NCBI RefSeq assembly: GCF_006715095.1
Contig: NZ_VFMO01000001.1
Span: 1,302,001 to 1,366,000, forward strand
From: Yimella lutea
GTDB lineage: Bacteria; Actinomycetota; Actinomycetes; Actinomycetales; Dermatophilaceae
Direction of reading: 5' to 3'
DNA: 64,000 nucleotides
Each line of letters begins with the position of its first letter. The stretch's first letter is position 1. Below, one piece after another: positions 9,959 through 18,958 of this stretch. Under the pieces are notes generated by a model. That model saw only the letters and a program-made list of their open reading frames with translations, had not been told where the DNA came from and did no database searches. A program made the position numbers and the translations under genes.

Positions 9959-11203
9959 TCAGATCGTCACCAGCCAGCCGTCGCGCACCTCGAACGTAGT
10001 GCCACCCACGCCGATCCGGTCGCCTTCCTGCAGGTGCGAGCGCTCGACCCGGCGTCCGTTGACATAGGTGCCGTTACGGCTGCCGAGGTCCTCCAACAGC
10101 AGTCCTTCGTCGTCGGCGGTGATGCGCAGGTGCTTGCGCGAGACCAACATGTCGTCGAGGACGATCGAGTTATCGCGTCCACGCCCGATGGTCAGTGCAT
10201 CGTCGTCGGAGTCGGTGGCCGTGGAGCCTGCACCGGACTCGCCCGGGGCATCGTTCGCGGGCGGAGCCGGGATCGCGTCACCCGCCGACGGGTCGGTCGC
10301 CATCGGGCTCTCGGCCGCCAGTCCCTGGTGGTGGGCGGACCAGGCGTCCTGCGCCTCGGCCTGGCCCTGTCCTTGCTGGTAGCCCTGCTGATAACCCTGG
10401 GGCTGCCCCTGCGCCGGGTACGAGGCGTCCCGCTGGAAGGGCTGTGCCTGCGGCCCGTCCATCGGCGGGCGGTGCACCTCACCGGGGGCGCGGTCGTCGT
10501 GGCCACCGAACGGCTCGGGCTGCTGCGCCGGACGGGCGTACGGGTCGTAGCCGCCCTGCGATCCGTCGTCCGGTCCACGCCGGTCCTCGCCGCCGAAGTC
10601 GTCGTCGTCGGGACGGTGGTGCATGGTGGCCTGACCGTCCGCCGGGGCACCAAAGTCGTTCGGTTCGTCGCGGTGGCTTTCGTCCTTGCTCAGGCTCAGG
10701 CCCGAGGACTGCTCGTCGGGCACATGGTGCTCGTGCTGGTCGTGCTGGTCGTGCGAGGTCTGCGGGACGTTCGGCTCGTGGGCCGGCGCCTGTGCTTCAC
10801 GTGGGTCCTCGGAGTCGGAATCAGGCTCGACCTGCGCGACCTGCTCCTGCGAGGCGAAATCCTCGACCGGCTGCTGTGCCACCGGTTCATCGACGCGCAC
10901 GTCATCACGTCGGTCATTCCGGTCGTTCGTGAAGCTGTCGCGCCGGGCGGGAGCATCGGAGGCCGCCGGCTCCTGCGTCCGCGACCACGAGGCCCAGGCG
11001 GACGACAGCGACTTCGGTTCCTCGTGTGCGGCTGCTTCGGCCGGCGCGTTCTCGCTCTCGGCGCCGAAGGCGGCCGGGCCTGTCCACGCGGGCGTCGCAC
11101 CGGGCGAGGTGTCCTGCCAGACGATCTGCGCCGGAGCGCCGTGACCGCCGTGCGCGGGGGCGGCCGGGTGGCTGCCGAACTGCGGGTCGTGCGAGGTGCT
11201 CAT
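9959..11203 (-). CDS. FHA-domain protein with long disordered N-terminus
   Basis: A 414-residue protein. About the first 320 residues are low-complexity and probably disordered, rich in Pro, Gln, His, Asp, Gly and Ala (for example QPQGYQQGYQQGQGQ). The C-terminal 90 residues are a canonical FHA domain: GRGRDNSIVLDDMLVSRKH, SRNGTYVNGRRV, and an EGDRIGVGGTTFEV strand. The start has a ribosome site (GGAG 5-8 nt upstream). It lies directly upstream of the FHA-FHA-ABC exporter and may recruit phosphorylated partners to it. The disordered part contains many Ser/Thr that a kinase could modify, but no kinase gene is in the window. Confidence 0.85.
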   Translation of the reverse strand: MSTSHDPQFGSHPAAPAHGGHGAPAQIVWQDTSPGATPAWTGPAAFGAESENAPAEAAAHEEPKSLSSAWASWSRTQEPAASDAPARRDSFTNDRNDRRDDVRVDEPVAQQPVEDFASQEQVAQVEPDSDSEDPREAQAPAHEPNVPQTSHDQHDQHEHHVPDEQSSGLSLSKDESHRDEPNDFGAPADGQATMHHRPDDDDFGGEDRRGPDDGSQGGYDPYARPAQQPEPFGGHDDRAPGEVHRPPMDGPQAQPFQRDASYPAQGQPQGYQQGYQQGQGQAEAQDAWSAHHQGLAAESPMATDPSAGDAIPAPPANDAPGESGAGSTATDSDDDALTIGRGRDNSIVLDDMLVSRKHLRITADDEGLLLEDLGSRNGTYVNGRRVERSHLQEGDRIGVGGTTFEVRDGWLVTI

Positions 11204-11356
11204 CAGGTCTCCGACTTTCGTTGACGATCTGCGGTCCGGCGCACCGGCCGGACGTCGGTTCAGGTTACCGGGCAACTCACCCGTGAGGACGAATGCCGGA
11301 CGATTGCCCCGACGCCCGTCAGGGCACGGCGGTTCCACCCGCTTAGGGTGGCGCCC
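11204..11356. promoter_or_regulatory. Divergent promoter region of the FHA and M16 genes
   Basis: A 153-nt intergenic space that must promote the FHA gene leftwards and the M16 peptidase pair rightwards. The rightward -10 box is TAGGGT at 11344-11349, 7 nt before the ATG at 11357, so that mRNA is probably leaderless. Confidence 0.5.
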
Positions 11357-12631
11357 ATGCCCTTGGACTTCGATGTGCACGACCACACCCTCGACAACGG
11401 ACTGCGCGTCGTGGTCGCGCCCGACCCGAGCGTCCCGGTCGTCGCCGTGAACCTCTGGGTGAACGTCGGTTCACGTCACGAGACGCCCGGCCGCACTGGA
11501 CTGGCTCACCTGTTCGAGCACCTGATGTTCCAGGGGTCGCGCAATGTCGCCGAGGGCGAGCACATGCGCGTCCTGATGGGCCACGGCTCCCGGCTGAACG
11601 CGACGACCTGGTTCGACCGCACCAACTACTTCGAGACCGTCCCGACCGGCGTGCTCGATCTCGCGCTCTGGCTGGAAGCCGATCGGCACGGCTATCTGCT
11701 GGATGCCGTCACGCAGACCTGCCTGGACAATCAGCGCGACGTGGTGAAGGAGGAGAAGCAACAGCGCTACGACAACCGGCCGTACGGGCACGCGTTGGAG
11801 GACCTCTACGGCCTCGTCTTCCCCGAGGACCACCCCTACCACCACTCCACGATCGGCTCGATGGCCGATCTGGACGCGGCGACGCTGGACGACGTCCACG
11901 ACTTCTTCAAGCGGCACTACGGCCCCAACAACACCGTGCTCACGTTGGTCGGCGACGTCGGTGCCGAACAGGGGATCGAGTTGGCGGACAAGTACTTCGG
12001 CGGTATCCCGCGCGCCGACATCGCGCTCGCCCCGCGCACGGAACCGTTGCCGCCGTTGACGGCGCCGCTACGTTTCGAGCGCACGGACGACGTACCCGAC
12101 GACCGGCTCTACCTCGCGTTCCGACTCCCGCCCGACCACACCCGTGACTACCTGGTCGCCGAGGCGGCGTTCGACATCCTTTCGGGCCTGGCCACCTCGC
12201 GGCTGTACCGGCGGGCCGTCCGCAGCGAGCAGGTCGCCACCCACGTCTCGCGCAGTTGCATGGGTCTGCTCGACGGTGTCTCGCTCGGCCTGCTGACAGC
12301 GGACGCGGCCGAGGACTCGAGCATCGACCGGGTCGAGGAGGTCATCTGCGAGGAACTCACCCGTCTGGCCGACGAGGGCCCGACCGGCGCCGAGATGAAG
12401 GCCGCCTTCGCCGACTTCGAGCGCGGCTGGCTGCAGGCGCTCGCCGTGCACGAGGAGCGGGCCGACACGATCAGCCAGTCGACGCTGCTGCATGACGACC
12501 CGCAGTTCATCAACACCCACCTGGACGACGCCGCGACGGTCACCGCCGATGAGGTACGCCGGGTCGCGAGTGAATGGATGCGGCCCGGCTCCCGAGCTGT
12601 CGTCGTCCACAAGAAGGGAGCCGCAGCATGA
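11357..12631 (+). CDS. M16 family zinc peptidase, catalytic subunit
   Basis: A 424-residue pitrilysin/insulinase-family peptidase. The inverted zinc motif HxxEH is present (GLAHLFEHLMF, about residues 50-60) and the downstream Glu ligand is plausible in VVKEEKQQRYDN. The C-terminal half contains the YRRAVR region. It overlaps the next gene by ATGA; that product lacks HxxEH, so the two resemble the active and inactive subunits of bacterial M16 heterodimers. I prefer ATG 11357 (MPLDFDVHDHTLDNG) over GTG 11348 because the -10 box overlaps the earlier codon. No signal peptide is seen, so it is probably cytoplasmic. Confidence 0.92.
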   Translation: MPLDFDVHDHTLDNGLRVVVAPDPSVPVVAVNLWVNVGSRHETPGRTGLAHLFEHLMFQGSRNVAEGEHMRVLMGHGSRLNATTWFDRTNYFETVPTGVLDLALWLEADRHGYLLDAVTQTCLDNQRDVVKEEKQQRYDNRPYGHALEDLYGLVFPEDHPYHHSTIGSMADLDAATLDDVHDFFKRHYGPNNTVLTLVGDVGAEQGIELADKYFGGIPRADIALAPRTEPLPPLTAPLRFERTDDVPDDRLYLAFRLPPDHTRDYLVAEAAFDILSGLATSRLYRRAVRSEQVATHVSRSCMGLLDGVSLGLLTADAAEDSSIDRVEEVICEELTRLADEGPTGAEMKAAFADFERGWLQALAVHEERADTISQSTLLHDDPQFINTHLDDAATVTADEVRRVASEWMRPGSRAVVVHKKGAAA

Positions 12632-13971
12632 ACGCCGCCCGACCCGAGGTGCACCCGCCCGCGCCGTGGACCTTCCCGCAGGCGAGCGAGCACACGCTCG
12701 ACAACGGACTGCAGGTCGCGCTCTATCCGTTGCCGGGACAACACGTCACCTCCACCCGTCTCAACCTCCCGGTTCCGCTGGCCGCCGAGCCGCGCGACCG
12801 GGAAGGGGTGATGACGATGGTCTCCCGGACGATGGACGAGGGCACCGCATCGCACTCCGCCGACGAGATGGCCGAACTGTTCGAGGGCAACGGCATCGCG
12901 CTGCACGCGGGCGTCACCCAGCACGGCATCTGGCTCGACCTCGAAGCGACCACCCGCAACGTCGAGACCGGCTTCGGGCTCGCGCTGGAATGCCTCACCC
13001 AACCGGCCTTCCCTGAGCAGGAGGTGAATCGCCATCGCCTGCAACGGATCTCGCAGATCGACCACGATCTCGCCGACCCCGGCTACCGCGGGACGTTGGA
13101 GTTCGTCCGTACCTTCTTCACCCCGCAGTCGCGGTTGTCCCGGCCCACCGGGGGAACGCGCGAGTCGCTTGCCGACCTCACCCGTGAGGACTGCGCACGC
13201 TTTCACGCCGACTGGGTGCGCCCGGGCGATGCGTTCGTGGTGGTGGCGGGTGACTTCGACGAACAAACGATGCTCGCTGCGTTGAACCGGACGCTGGGCG
13301 GTTGGCACTCCCAGACGTCCGCGCCGACGCTGGACGTCGCATCCGACCAGCCCGCGGACGACCGCAACCGCGTCGTCTTCGTCGACCGTCCGGGCTCGGT
13401 GCAGACCGAGATCCACCTCGGCTGGTTGGGCCCGGCCCGCGAGAACGGCACGCAGTGGGCGCCCTACCCGGTGTTGTCGTACGCCGTCGGCGGTTCGCCG
13501 CACGCCCGCATCGACCGGGTGCTGCGCGAGGAGAAGGGCTATACCTACGGGATGCGCGGCAGTTTCCGACCGCGGTCCGACTTCGGGCAGTTCATCGTCG
13601 CGGGCTCGGTGCGGGCGGACTCCACGCCCGATTCGTTACGGCTGCTGGGGGAGATCTTCGACGGCGTCGACGGCGGTCTGGACGCCGAGGAGCTGCGCGA
13701 GGGCGTCGATTTCCTGTCGATGACGGCTCCCGCCCGGTACGCCACTGCGGACGCGGTCGCCGACGAGGCAGCGTCGCTCCATTTCGTCGGCCTGGACACC
13801 TCGTTCATCACCGACTACCTCGCGGCCATGCGGTCGTTGACCCTCGAGGACGTGAACTCGGCCTGGCAGCAATGGAGTTCGCAGCCTCGGACGATCGTGC
13901 TCGTCGGTGATGCCGATAAGTACGCCGACCAAGTGGGTGCGCTCGGCATCGGCGATCTGACGGTCGTCTGA
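12628..13971 (+). CDS. M16 family protein, non-catalytic subunit
   Basis: A 447-residue partner of the preceding peptidase. The N-terminal fold is shared (HTLDNGLQVALYPLPG), but the zinc site reads GVMTMVSRTMDEGT where the active subunit has HxxEH, so it cannot bind zinc in the usual way. It keeps the C-terminal region with an Arg and a Tyr pair (LREEKGYTYGMRGSF) that in relatives contacts substrate. Start and stop overlap (ATGA) argue for a 1:1 heterodimer. It converges on hisN, whose stop is 1 nt away. Confidence 0.9.
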   Translation: MNAARPEVHPPAPWTFPQASEHTLDNGLQVALYPLPGQHVTSTRLNLPVPLAAEPRDREGVMTMVSRTMDEGTASHSADEMAELFEGNGIALHAGVTQHGIWLDLEATTRNVETGFGLALECLTQPAFPEQEVNRHRLQRISQIDHDLADPGYRGTLEFVRTFFTPQSRLSRPTGGTRESLADLTREDCARFHADWVRPGDAFVVVAGDFDEQTMLAALNRTLGGWHSQTSAPTLDVASDQPADDRNRVVFVDRPGSVQTEIHLGWLGPARENGTQWAPYPVLSYAVGGSPHARIDRVLREEKGYTYGMRGSFRPRSDFGQFIVAGSVRADSTPDSLRLLGEIFDGVDGGLDAEELREGVDFLSMTAPARYATADAVADEAASLHFVGLDTSFITDYLAAMRSLTLEDVNSAWQQWSSQPRTIVLVGDADKYADQVGALGIGDLTVV

Positions 13972-13972
13972 C

Positions 13973-14770
13973 CTACGCCTCGGGTGCGCCCGACGTTCCC
14001 AAGCGGTGCAGCACCTCGTCGTGCAGCAGGCCGTTGCTGCTGACCGCGTTGCCGCTCCAGCAGCCGGGTTTCCCGTCGAGGCCGGTGAACCGGCCACCGG
14101 CCTCGGTGACGATCGGCACCAACGCAGCCATGTCGTAGGTGGCGAGTTCGGGCTCGGGCGCGATGTCGACGGCGCCCTCGGCGACGAGCACGTGCGACCA
14201 GAAGTCGCCGTACGCCCTGCTGCGCCAGACATCGTCCATCAGTTGCAGCATCGCTTCGCGCTTGCCGTGGGCGTCCCAGTCGCGCACGTTGGCGTACGAC
14301 ATCGAGGCGTCCTCGATCCGCGACACCTTGGACACGTGAATCTGCTTGGCGCTCTGCAGGTTTCGTCCGGTCCAGGCGCCGGTCCCCTTGCCCGCCCACC
14401 AGCGGCGCCCGAGTGCGGGGGCGGCGACGAGGCCGACCACCGGCTCGTCGTCCTCGACCAGGGCGATGAGGGTCGCCCAGACCGGCAGACCGCGGACGTA
14501 GTTCTTGGTGCCGTCGATCGGATCCACGACCCAGCGACGCGGACCCTCGCCGACCAGGCCTTGTTCCTCGCCTTCGACGGCGTCGCGCGGGCGGGCCCGT
14601 TTGAGCTGAGCGCGGATGATCTCCTCCGTCGCGATGTCGGCGTCGCTCACCGGTGTCAGGTCGGGTTTGGCGTTGACGATCAGGTCGTCGGCCCGGAACC
14701 GGCCCATCGTCGTCGGCTCGACCGCATCGGCGATCACGTGGGCGATACGGACATCATCGGAGTAACTCAC
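13973..14770 (-). CDS. hisN: Histidinol-phosphatase, inositol-monophosphatase family
   Basis: A 265-residue Mg-dependent phosphatase that most resembles actinobacterial HisN, which removes phosphate from histidinol phosphate in histidine synthesis. Metal-site motifs are present: the Glu pair in VEGEEQGLVG, WVVDPIDGTKNYVRG (DPIDGT) and the C-terminal WDxA equivalent, seen here as TYDMAAL. The GTG at 14770 (VSYSDDVRIAH) lies 7 nt after a -10 box, so the upstream in-frame extension is rejected. Other inositol-monophosphatase functions cannot be excluded. The neighbouring aroA-rsgA genes are also co-located with hisN-like genes in other actinobacteria, by recollection. Confidence 0.85.
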   Translation of the reverse strand: MSYSDDVRIAHVIADAVEPTTMGRFRADDLIVNAKPDLTPVSDADIATEEIIRAQLKRARPRDAVEGEEQGLVGEGPRRWVVDPIDGTKNYVRGLPVWATLIALVEDDEPVVGLVAAPALGRRWWAGKGTGAWTGRNLQSAKQIHVSKVSRIEDASMSYANVRDWDAHGKREAMLQLMDDVWRSRAYGDFWSHVLVAEGAVDIAPEPELATYDMAALVPIVTEAGGRFTGLDGKPGCWSGNAVSSNGLLHDEVLHRLGTSGAPEA

Positions 14771-14777
14771 GAGGACG

Positions 14778-14783
14778 ACCGTA
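14778..14783 (-). promoter_or_regulatory. -10 box of hisN, leaderless type
   Basis: TACGGT on the minus strand, 7 nt before the GTG start, with no Shine-Dalgarno sequence. Confidence 0.45.
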
Positions 14784-14817
14784 GCGACCCTGCTGTGGTG
14801 GCGCCGGGACCTGCGCG

Positions 14818-16578
14818 TCAGTCGTCCGCCTGGACGGTGCGGAGCGGGAGCTGTGGCGCACCGATGCCCAGCACGGTGTCCAACTGTTCGCACAACTGAT
14901 CGGCGTCGACCAGACGCGTGCTGACCGGCGGCAACTCACGGATCACGGTGCGCAGACGTGTGGCCATCCCGGCAGCGTCCAGGTGCTCGGTCGGGTCGCG
15001 CAGCCAACAGGCCACGAGAGCGGTGAAGACCAGCTGATTGACGGTGATCTCGACCCGGGACCAGGATCCGAGCGTCACGGGGAGGTCCTCCTGGGCGATC
15101 TTCAGGATGCGGGCCGCCTGCAGTTGCTCGTAGGCGAGGTCGCGCCGCACCCGGAACCCCGTCTCGGATGCTTGATCGCCTGCCGCCAGGAGCTCCAACA
15201 GGTCAGCGGTCACTCGCAGCACCCGCCGGAACTGCCTGCGTACCAAAGCGATCGGCGCCCGTCGGTCGGTCGCCCACATCACCAGCAGGCTCACTCCGAC
15301 GCCGATGAGTGTGTCGATGATGCGTTCGCCGACGACGTCACCCACCGCCTGCCCCTCGTTGCTTGTGGTGGTCACCAGCAGCGCCATCGGGGTCACGAAG
15401 AAGGCGGCGATCGCATAGTTGCGTACGGCGGTCCACTGGACCAGGAAGACCAGCACGAGGCAGATCGCGATCGCGGCCTCGAGCGGCGGGTGCAGCGCGT
15501 GGACGCCGATGAACACGACGATGCCGGCAAGTGTGCCGAGCATCCTGTGCAGTCCGCGGTGGGTGAGGGACAGGCGGTCGGTGCCCAGTGACATCACCAG
15601 AGCGGTCGTCATCACCGCCCAGAACGGATGGTGTAACTGCAGCCCGTACGAGACGGCACAGGTGAGCGCGATCGCCATGCCGATGCGGCGGGCGGCCAGC
15701 CACGGCAGCGACCGTGGAGAGAGTCCCCAGCGCAGCATGTACTCCACCGGTGGGGCACCCAGGTACCTGCGCTGAGCACCCGCCTCGACCTCGACGACCG
15801 CTCCCGGCAGCCACCGTTCGGCGACCTCGTCGATGACCTCGAAGTGCAGCTTGCGCAGCTCGATGAGCAACGAATGCCACTGTCGCCCAACAGGATTTCG
15901 TCCGGACGCTTCGGCGAGCGTCATGCTCGCGGCAAGCACCTCCGCGTAGGCGGCGTCCCGCAGTCGGGCCAGTTCGAGGGCGTCGTCCGAAGCTTTGTCC
16001 GTCGCCTCGGTGAGGTCTTCGACCGCATCGGCAGCCTTCGCCACAGCGAGGGTTTCGGCGGACTCCTTGGCGCGCGGATGTAGCACCAACGTCGTGACGG
16101 ACGCGACCAGGCAACTGAGTGCGCAGACCGCCATCACCTGCCAGGCGCCCACCCCGATCGTCGGCAGGTAGGAGGCGATCGCGGGACCGATGATGAGGAA
16201 CATCGGTCCCGGTGGGTCGGCCATCAGTGCGTTGTAGCCGAGCACCGCCGTCATGGCGATGGCGGTCATCGACAGCGTGAACAGCACGGGGTTGTCGCCG
16301 ATGAGCACCGCGATCGCGCAACCGATCAGGTAGGCGGCGTCCATCCAGAGCAGGATGTGCAGCCGAGCGCGCCACGGGCGGCGGATCGCGGTGTTGCCGA
16401 TGAAGGACCCGATGATCGACAGCAGCGCGAGTTCCTTGCCCAGCGTGGCCCAGACGACCAGTACGGTCACCGTCGTCATCGCGGTCGCGCGAAGGGCGAC
16501 CTTCCACTGACCCGGCGCCGACTTGATCTCGGCGAGCGCCGACAGGTGGGAGCCGGCGGTGCTCAACCCGATCGCCAC
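14818..16578 (-). CDS. FUSC-family (aromatic acid exporter-like) membrane protein
   Basis: About 586 residues with two clusters of roughly five to six transmembrane helices (about residues 30-160 and 310-450), each followed by a cytoplasmic helical region. This duplicated plan is typical of fusaric-acid-resistance/YccS-like proteins, thought to export aromatic carboxylic acids. The substrate is unknown. The gene starts about 10 nt after the rsgA stop and belongs to the aroA-rsgA operon. The start is uncertain: GTG 16578 is the first candidate outside rsgA, and the ribosome site is weak. Its link to aromatic synthesis (aroA two genes upstream) may be functional or accidental. Confidence 0.8.
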   Translation of the reverse strand: MAIGLSTAGSHLSALAEIKSAPGQWKVALRATAMTTVTVLVVWATLGKELALLSIIGSFIGNTAIRRPWRARLHILLWMDAAYLIGCAIAVLIGDNPVLFTLSMTAIAMTAVLGYNALMADPPGPMFLIIGPAIASYLPTIGVGAWQVMAVCALSCLVASVTTLVLHPRAKESAETLAVAKAADAVEDLTEATDKASDDALELARLRDAAYAEVLAASMTLAEASGRNPVGRQWHSLLIELRKLHFEVIDEVAERWLPGAVVEVEAGAQRRYLGAPPVEYMLRWGLSPRSLPWLAARRIGMAIALTCAVSYGLQLHHPFWAVMTTALVMSLGTDRLSLTHRGLHRMLGTLAGIVVFIGVHALHPPLEAAIAICLVLVFLVQWTAVRNYAIAAFFVTPMALLVTTTSNEGQAVGDVVGERIIDTLIGVGVSLLVMWATDRRAPIALVRRQFRRVLRVTADLLELLAAGDQASETGFRVRRDLAYEQLQAARILKIAQEDLPVTLGSWSRVEITVNQLVFTALVACWLRDPTEHLDAAGMATRLRTVIRELPPVSTRLVDADQLCEQLDTVLGIGAPQLPLRTVQADD

Positions 16579-16588
16579 CGCAGCACCG

Positions 16589-17602
16589 TCACTCGTCCTC
16601 GGGGTTGCCCAGGCGCGAACGCAGCAAGCGGCGCAGCGACTCCAACCGGGCCGGCCCGGAATCGCCGGCGTGGCCGGCCGCGACCCAGGCGTCCAGCGCA
16701 CAGTACTCGTTGTCGTGCGTGCACCCGCGTGGGCATTCCTCGGTGCCCGCCGCGAGTTCGGGGAAGTGGTCGATGAACGAAGCCGGATCGACGTGGGCCA
16801 GACCGAACGATCTGACGCCCGGGGTGTCGATCACCCAGCCGCCCTCGGGCAGCGGCAGTGCGATGGCCGAGGTCGAGGTGTGTCGGCCGCGTCCGGTGAC
16901 GGCGTTGACGTGTCCGACGGCCCGGTCCGTCCCGGGCACGAGGGCATTGACCAAGGTCGATTTGCCGACTCCGGAGTGCCCCACCAGAACGGTCATCCGA
17001 TCGTGGACCCGCTCGTGGACGGCGTCGAGCCCGGTGATGGTGCCGTCGTCCCTGACCTCGGTGACGACGTACGAAACATCTAGTCCCGCATAGGTTCTCA
17101 TGAACTCGTCCGGATCGGCGAGGTCGGCCTTGGTGAGCACGAGCAGCGGCTCCATGCCGGCGTCGTACGCGGCGACCAGGCATCGGTCGACCATCCGCGG
17201 ACGCGGCTCCGGATCGGCCAGGGCGGTGACGATCGCCAGCTGGTCGGCGTTGGCTACCAGCACCCGCTCCACGGGATCGGTGTCGTCGGCGGTGCGGCGA
17301 AGGAACGTGTCGCGCTCCTCGATCCGGATGATGCGGGCGAGGGAGCCCTCGGTGCCGGACGTGTCCCCGACGAGTCCCACGCGGTCGCCCGGAACGATCG
17401 GGCTGCGGTGCAGTTCGCGCGCTCGCATCGCGGTGACCGGGTGATCGTCGACCAGCACGGTCCAGCGTCCTCGGTCGACGGCGGTCACCATGCCGATGAT
17501 CGCGTCCTTGTGCGCCGGGCGGTCCTTGGTGCGCGGACGGGTACCGCGCCGGTTCGGACGCACGCCGATGCGCGACTCGTCGTAGTCGTAGCGTCCGCCC
17601 AC
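16589..17602 (-). CDS. rsgA: Small-ribosomal-subunit biogenesis GTPase RsgA
   Basis: A 337-residue circularly permuted GTPase that helps mature the 30S subunit. After a basic N-terminal tail and an OB-fold, the G motifs appear in permuted order: G4 as LTKADLADP (about residue 158), then G1 GHSGVGKST (about 209), and G3 DTPGVRSFG. The C-terminal zinc knuckle is CPRGCTHDNEYC. The GTG start is 3 nt after the aroA stop, so aroA, rsgA and the FUSC gene form an operon. Confidence 0.96.
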   Translation of the reverse strand: MGGRYDYDESRIGVRPNRRGTRPRTKDRPAHKDAIIGMVTAVDRGRWTVLVDDHPVTAMRARELHRSPIVPGDRVGLVGDTSGTEGSLARIIRIEERDTFLRRTADDTDPVERVLVANADQLAIVTALADPEPRPRMVDRCLVAAYDAGMEPLLVLTKADLADPDEFMRTYAGLDVSYVVTEVRDDGTITGLDAVHERVHDRMTVLVGHSGVGKSTLVNALVPGTDRAVGHVNAVTGRGRHTSTSAIALPLPEGGWVIDTPGVRSFGLAHVDPASFIDHFPELAAGTEECPRGCTHDNEYCALDAWVAAGHAGDSGPARLESLRRLLRSRLGNPEDE

Positions 17603-17605
17603 GGA

Positions 17606-18907
17606 TCAGTCCCGACGCCCGAGCATCTGACCCCAGAGCCGGGTGAAGGTGGGAAGCGTCTTGCCCACGGTCGCGACGTCCTCGACCACGACTCCGGGCA
17701 CCCGCAAGCCCAGCACTGCGGCGGCCATCACCATGCGGTGATCGCCGTAGGTGTGGAAGACGCCCTCGTGCAGTGGCGCGGGATCGATGCGCAGGCCGTC
17801 GTCGGTCTCGGTGACCTTGCCGCCGAGACCGTTCAGTTCGGCGGTGAGCGCCGCCAGGCGATCGGTCTCGTGGCCGCGCAGATGTGCGATGCCGCGCAAC
17901 TGGCTGGGGGAATCGGCGAGCGCGGCGAGCGCCGCGACCACGGGGGTCAGTTCACCGACGTCGTGCAGGTCGAGATCGACCGCCGAGATCTGTCCGTCGC
18001 CGCTGACGGTGAGACCGTCGCGGTCCAAGCTCACGTCGGCGCCCATCGCGTCCAGGATGTCGCGGATCGCGTCGCCCGCCTGCGTCGTGAACTGCGGCCA
18101 GCCCGGCACGCGCACGGACCCTCCGGCGACCAGTGCCGCGGACAGGAACGGTGCCGCATTGGAAAGGTCGGGCTCCACCTCGACCTCGACCGGGCAGACC
18201 TCGGACGGTTCGACCCGCCAGGTGTTCGCGTCCAGATCGTCGACCACCACACCGGAATCGCGCAGCACCTCGACAGTCATCGCGATGTGCGGCAACGACG
18301 GCAACGGTTTGCCGTCATGGACCACGGTGATGCCCTGCTCGAAGCGGGCACCGGCCAGCAGCAGCGCCGACACGAACTGCGATGAACCGGACGCGTCGAT
18401 CAGCACCGTGCCACCGCGCACCGAGCCGTTTGCGACGACGGTGAAGGGGAGAGCCTCGGCGCCCTCGGTGCGCAGTTCGACCCCAAGGTCACGCAGCGCA
18501 CCGAGAACCGGCGCCATCGGACGGTTACGCGCGTGCGGGTCGCCGTCGAAGGAGACCTCGCCGTCGGCGAGAGCGGCGACCGGCGGCAGGAAGCGCATAA
18601 CGGTGCCGGCGAGACCGCAGTCGATACGGGCCGGCCCGCGCAGGGCAAGTGGTTCGATCAGCCAACTCGGTTCGTCGTCGACCTCCTCCTCGATCACCTG
18701 CGTGCCGAGGCTGCGCAGGGCGTCGATCATCAAAGTCGTGTCGCGCGAGACCAGCGGACGGGTGATCCGCGAGGCGTCGGTCGCAAGTGCCGCGAGCACT
18801 GCGTACCTGTTGGTCAGGCTCTTCGAACCGGGCACCAGCACGGTCGAGTCGAGCGGGCCAGGGGCGGTCGGTGCCGGCCAGTCGCCGGTGGGAGTATGCG
18901 GATCCAT
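17606..18907 (-). CDS. aroA: 3-phosphoshikimate 1-carboxyvinyltransferase (EPSP synthase)
   Basis: AroA joins shikimate-3-phosphate and PEP to form EPSP in aromatic amino-acid synthesis. The 433-residue protein has the N-terminal [17 protein letters not shown] block, the [15 protein letters not shown] block and the C-terminal [16 protein letters not shown] and [15 protein letters not shown] blocks. The ATG at 18907 lies 8 nt from a -10 box (TACCGT) and 51 nt from the divergent SRAP start. It is the first gene of the aroA-rsgA-FUSC operon. Confidence 0.97.
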   Translation of the reverse strand: MDPHTPTGDWPAPTAPGPLDSTVLVPGSKSLTNRYAVLAALATDASRITRPLVSRDTTLMIDALRSLGTQVIEEEVDDEPSWLIEPLALRGPARIDCGLAGTVMRFLPPVAALADGEVSFDGDPHARNRPMAPVLGALRDLGVELRTEGAEALPFTVVANGSVRGGTVLIDASGSSQFVSALLLAGARFEQGITVVHDGKPLPSLPHIAMTVEVLRDSGVVVDDLDANTWRVEPSEVCPVEVEVEPDLSNAAPFLSAALVAGGSVRVPGWPQFTTQAGDAIRDILDAMGADVSLDRDGLTVSGDGQISAVDLDLHDVGELTPVVAALAALADSPSQLRGIAHLRGHETDRLAALTAELNGLGGKVTETDDGLRIDPAPLHEGVFHTYGDHRMVMAAAVLGLRVPGVVVEDVATVGKTLPTFTRLWGQMLGRRD

Positions 18908-18915
18908 CGGGTCCA

Positions 18916-18952
18916 ACGGTAGTGCGAGAGCGCACGTGCGCGGCTCTAGGCT
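18916..18952. promoter_or_regulatory. Divergent leaderless promoters of aroA and SRAP
   Basis: On the minus strand TACCGT (18921-18916) lies 8 nt before the aroA ATG. On the plus strand TAGGCT (18947-18952) lies 6 nt before the SRAP ATG. Both genes therefore appear to have leaderless mRNAs from back-to-back promoters only 51 nt apart. Confidence 0.55.
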
Positions 18953-18958
18953 GGCCAC

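Noticed and set aside
10380..10440. Repetitive CTG/CCC-rich DNA in the FHA gene as a possible DNA repeat element
   Set aside because: It encodes the Gln/Gly/Tyr-rich disordered part of the FHA protein in frame.
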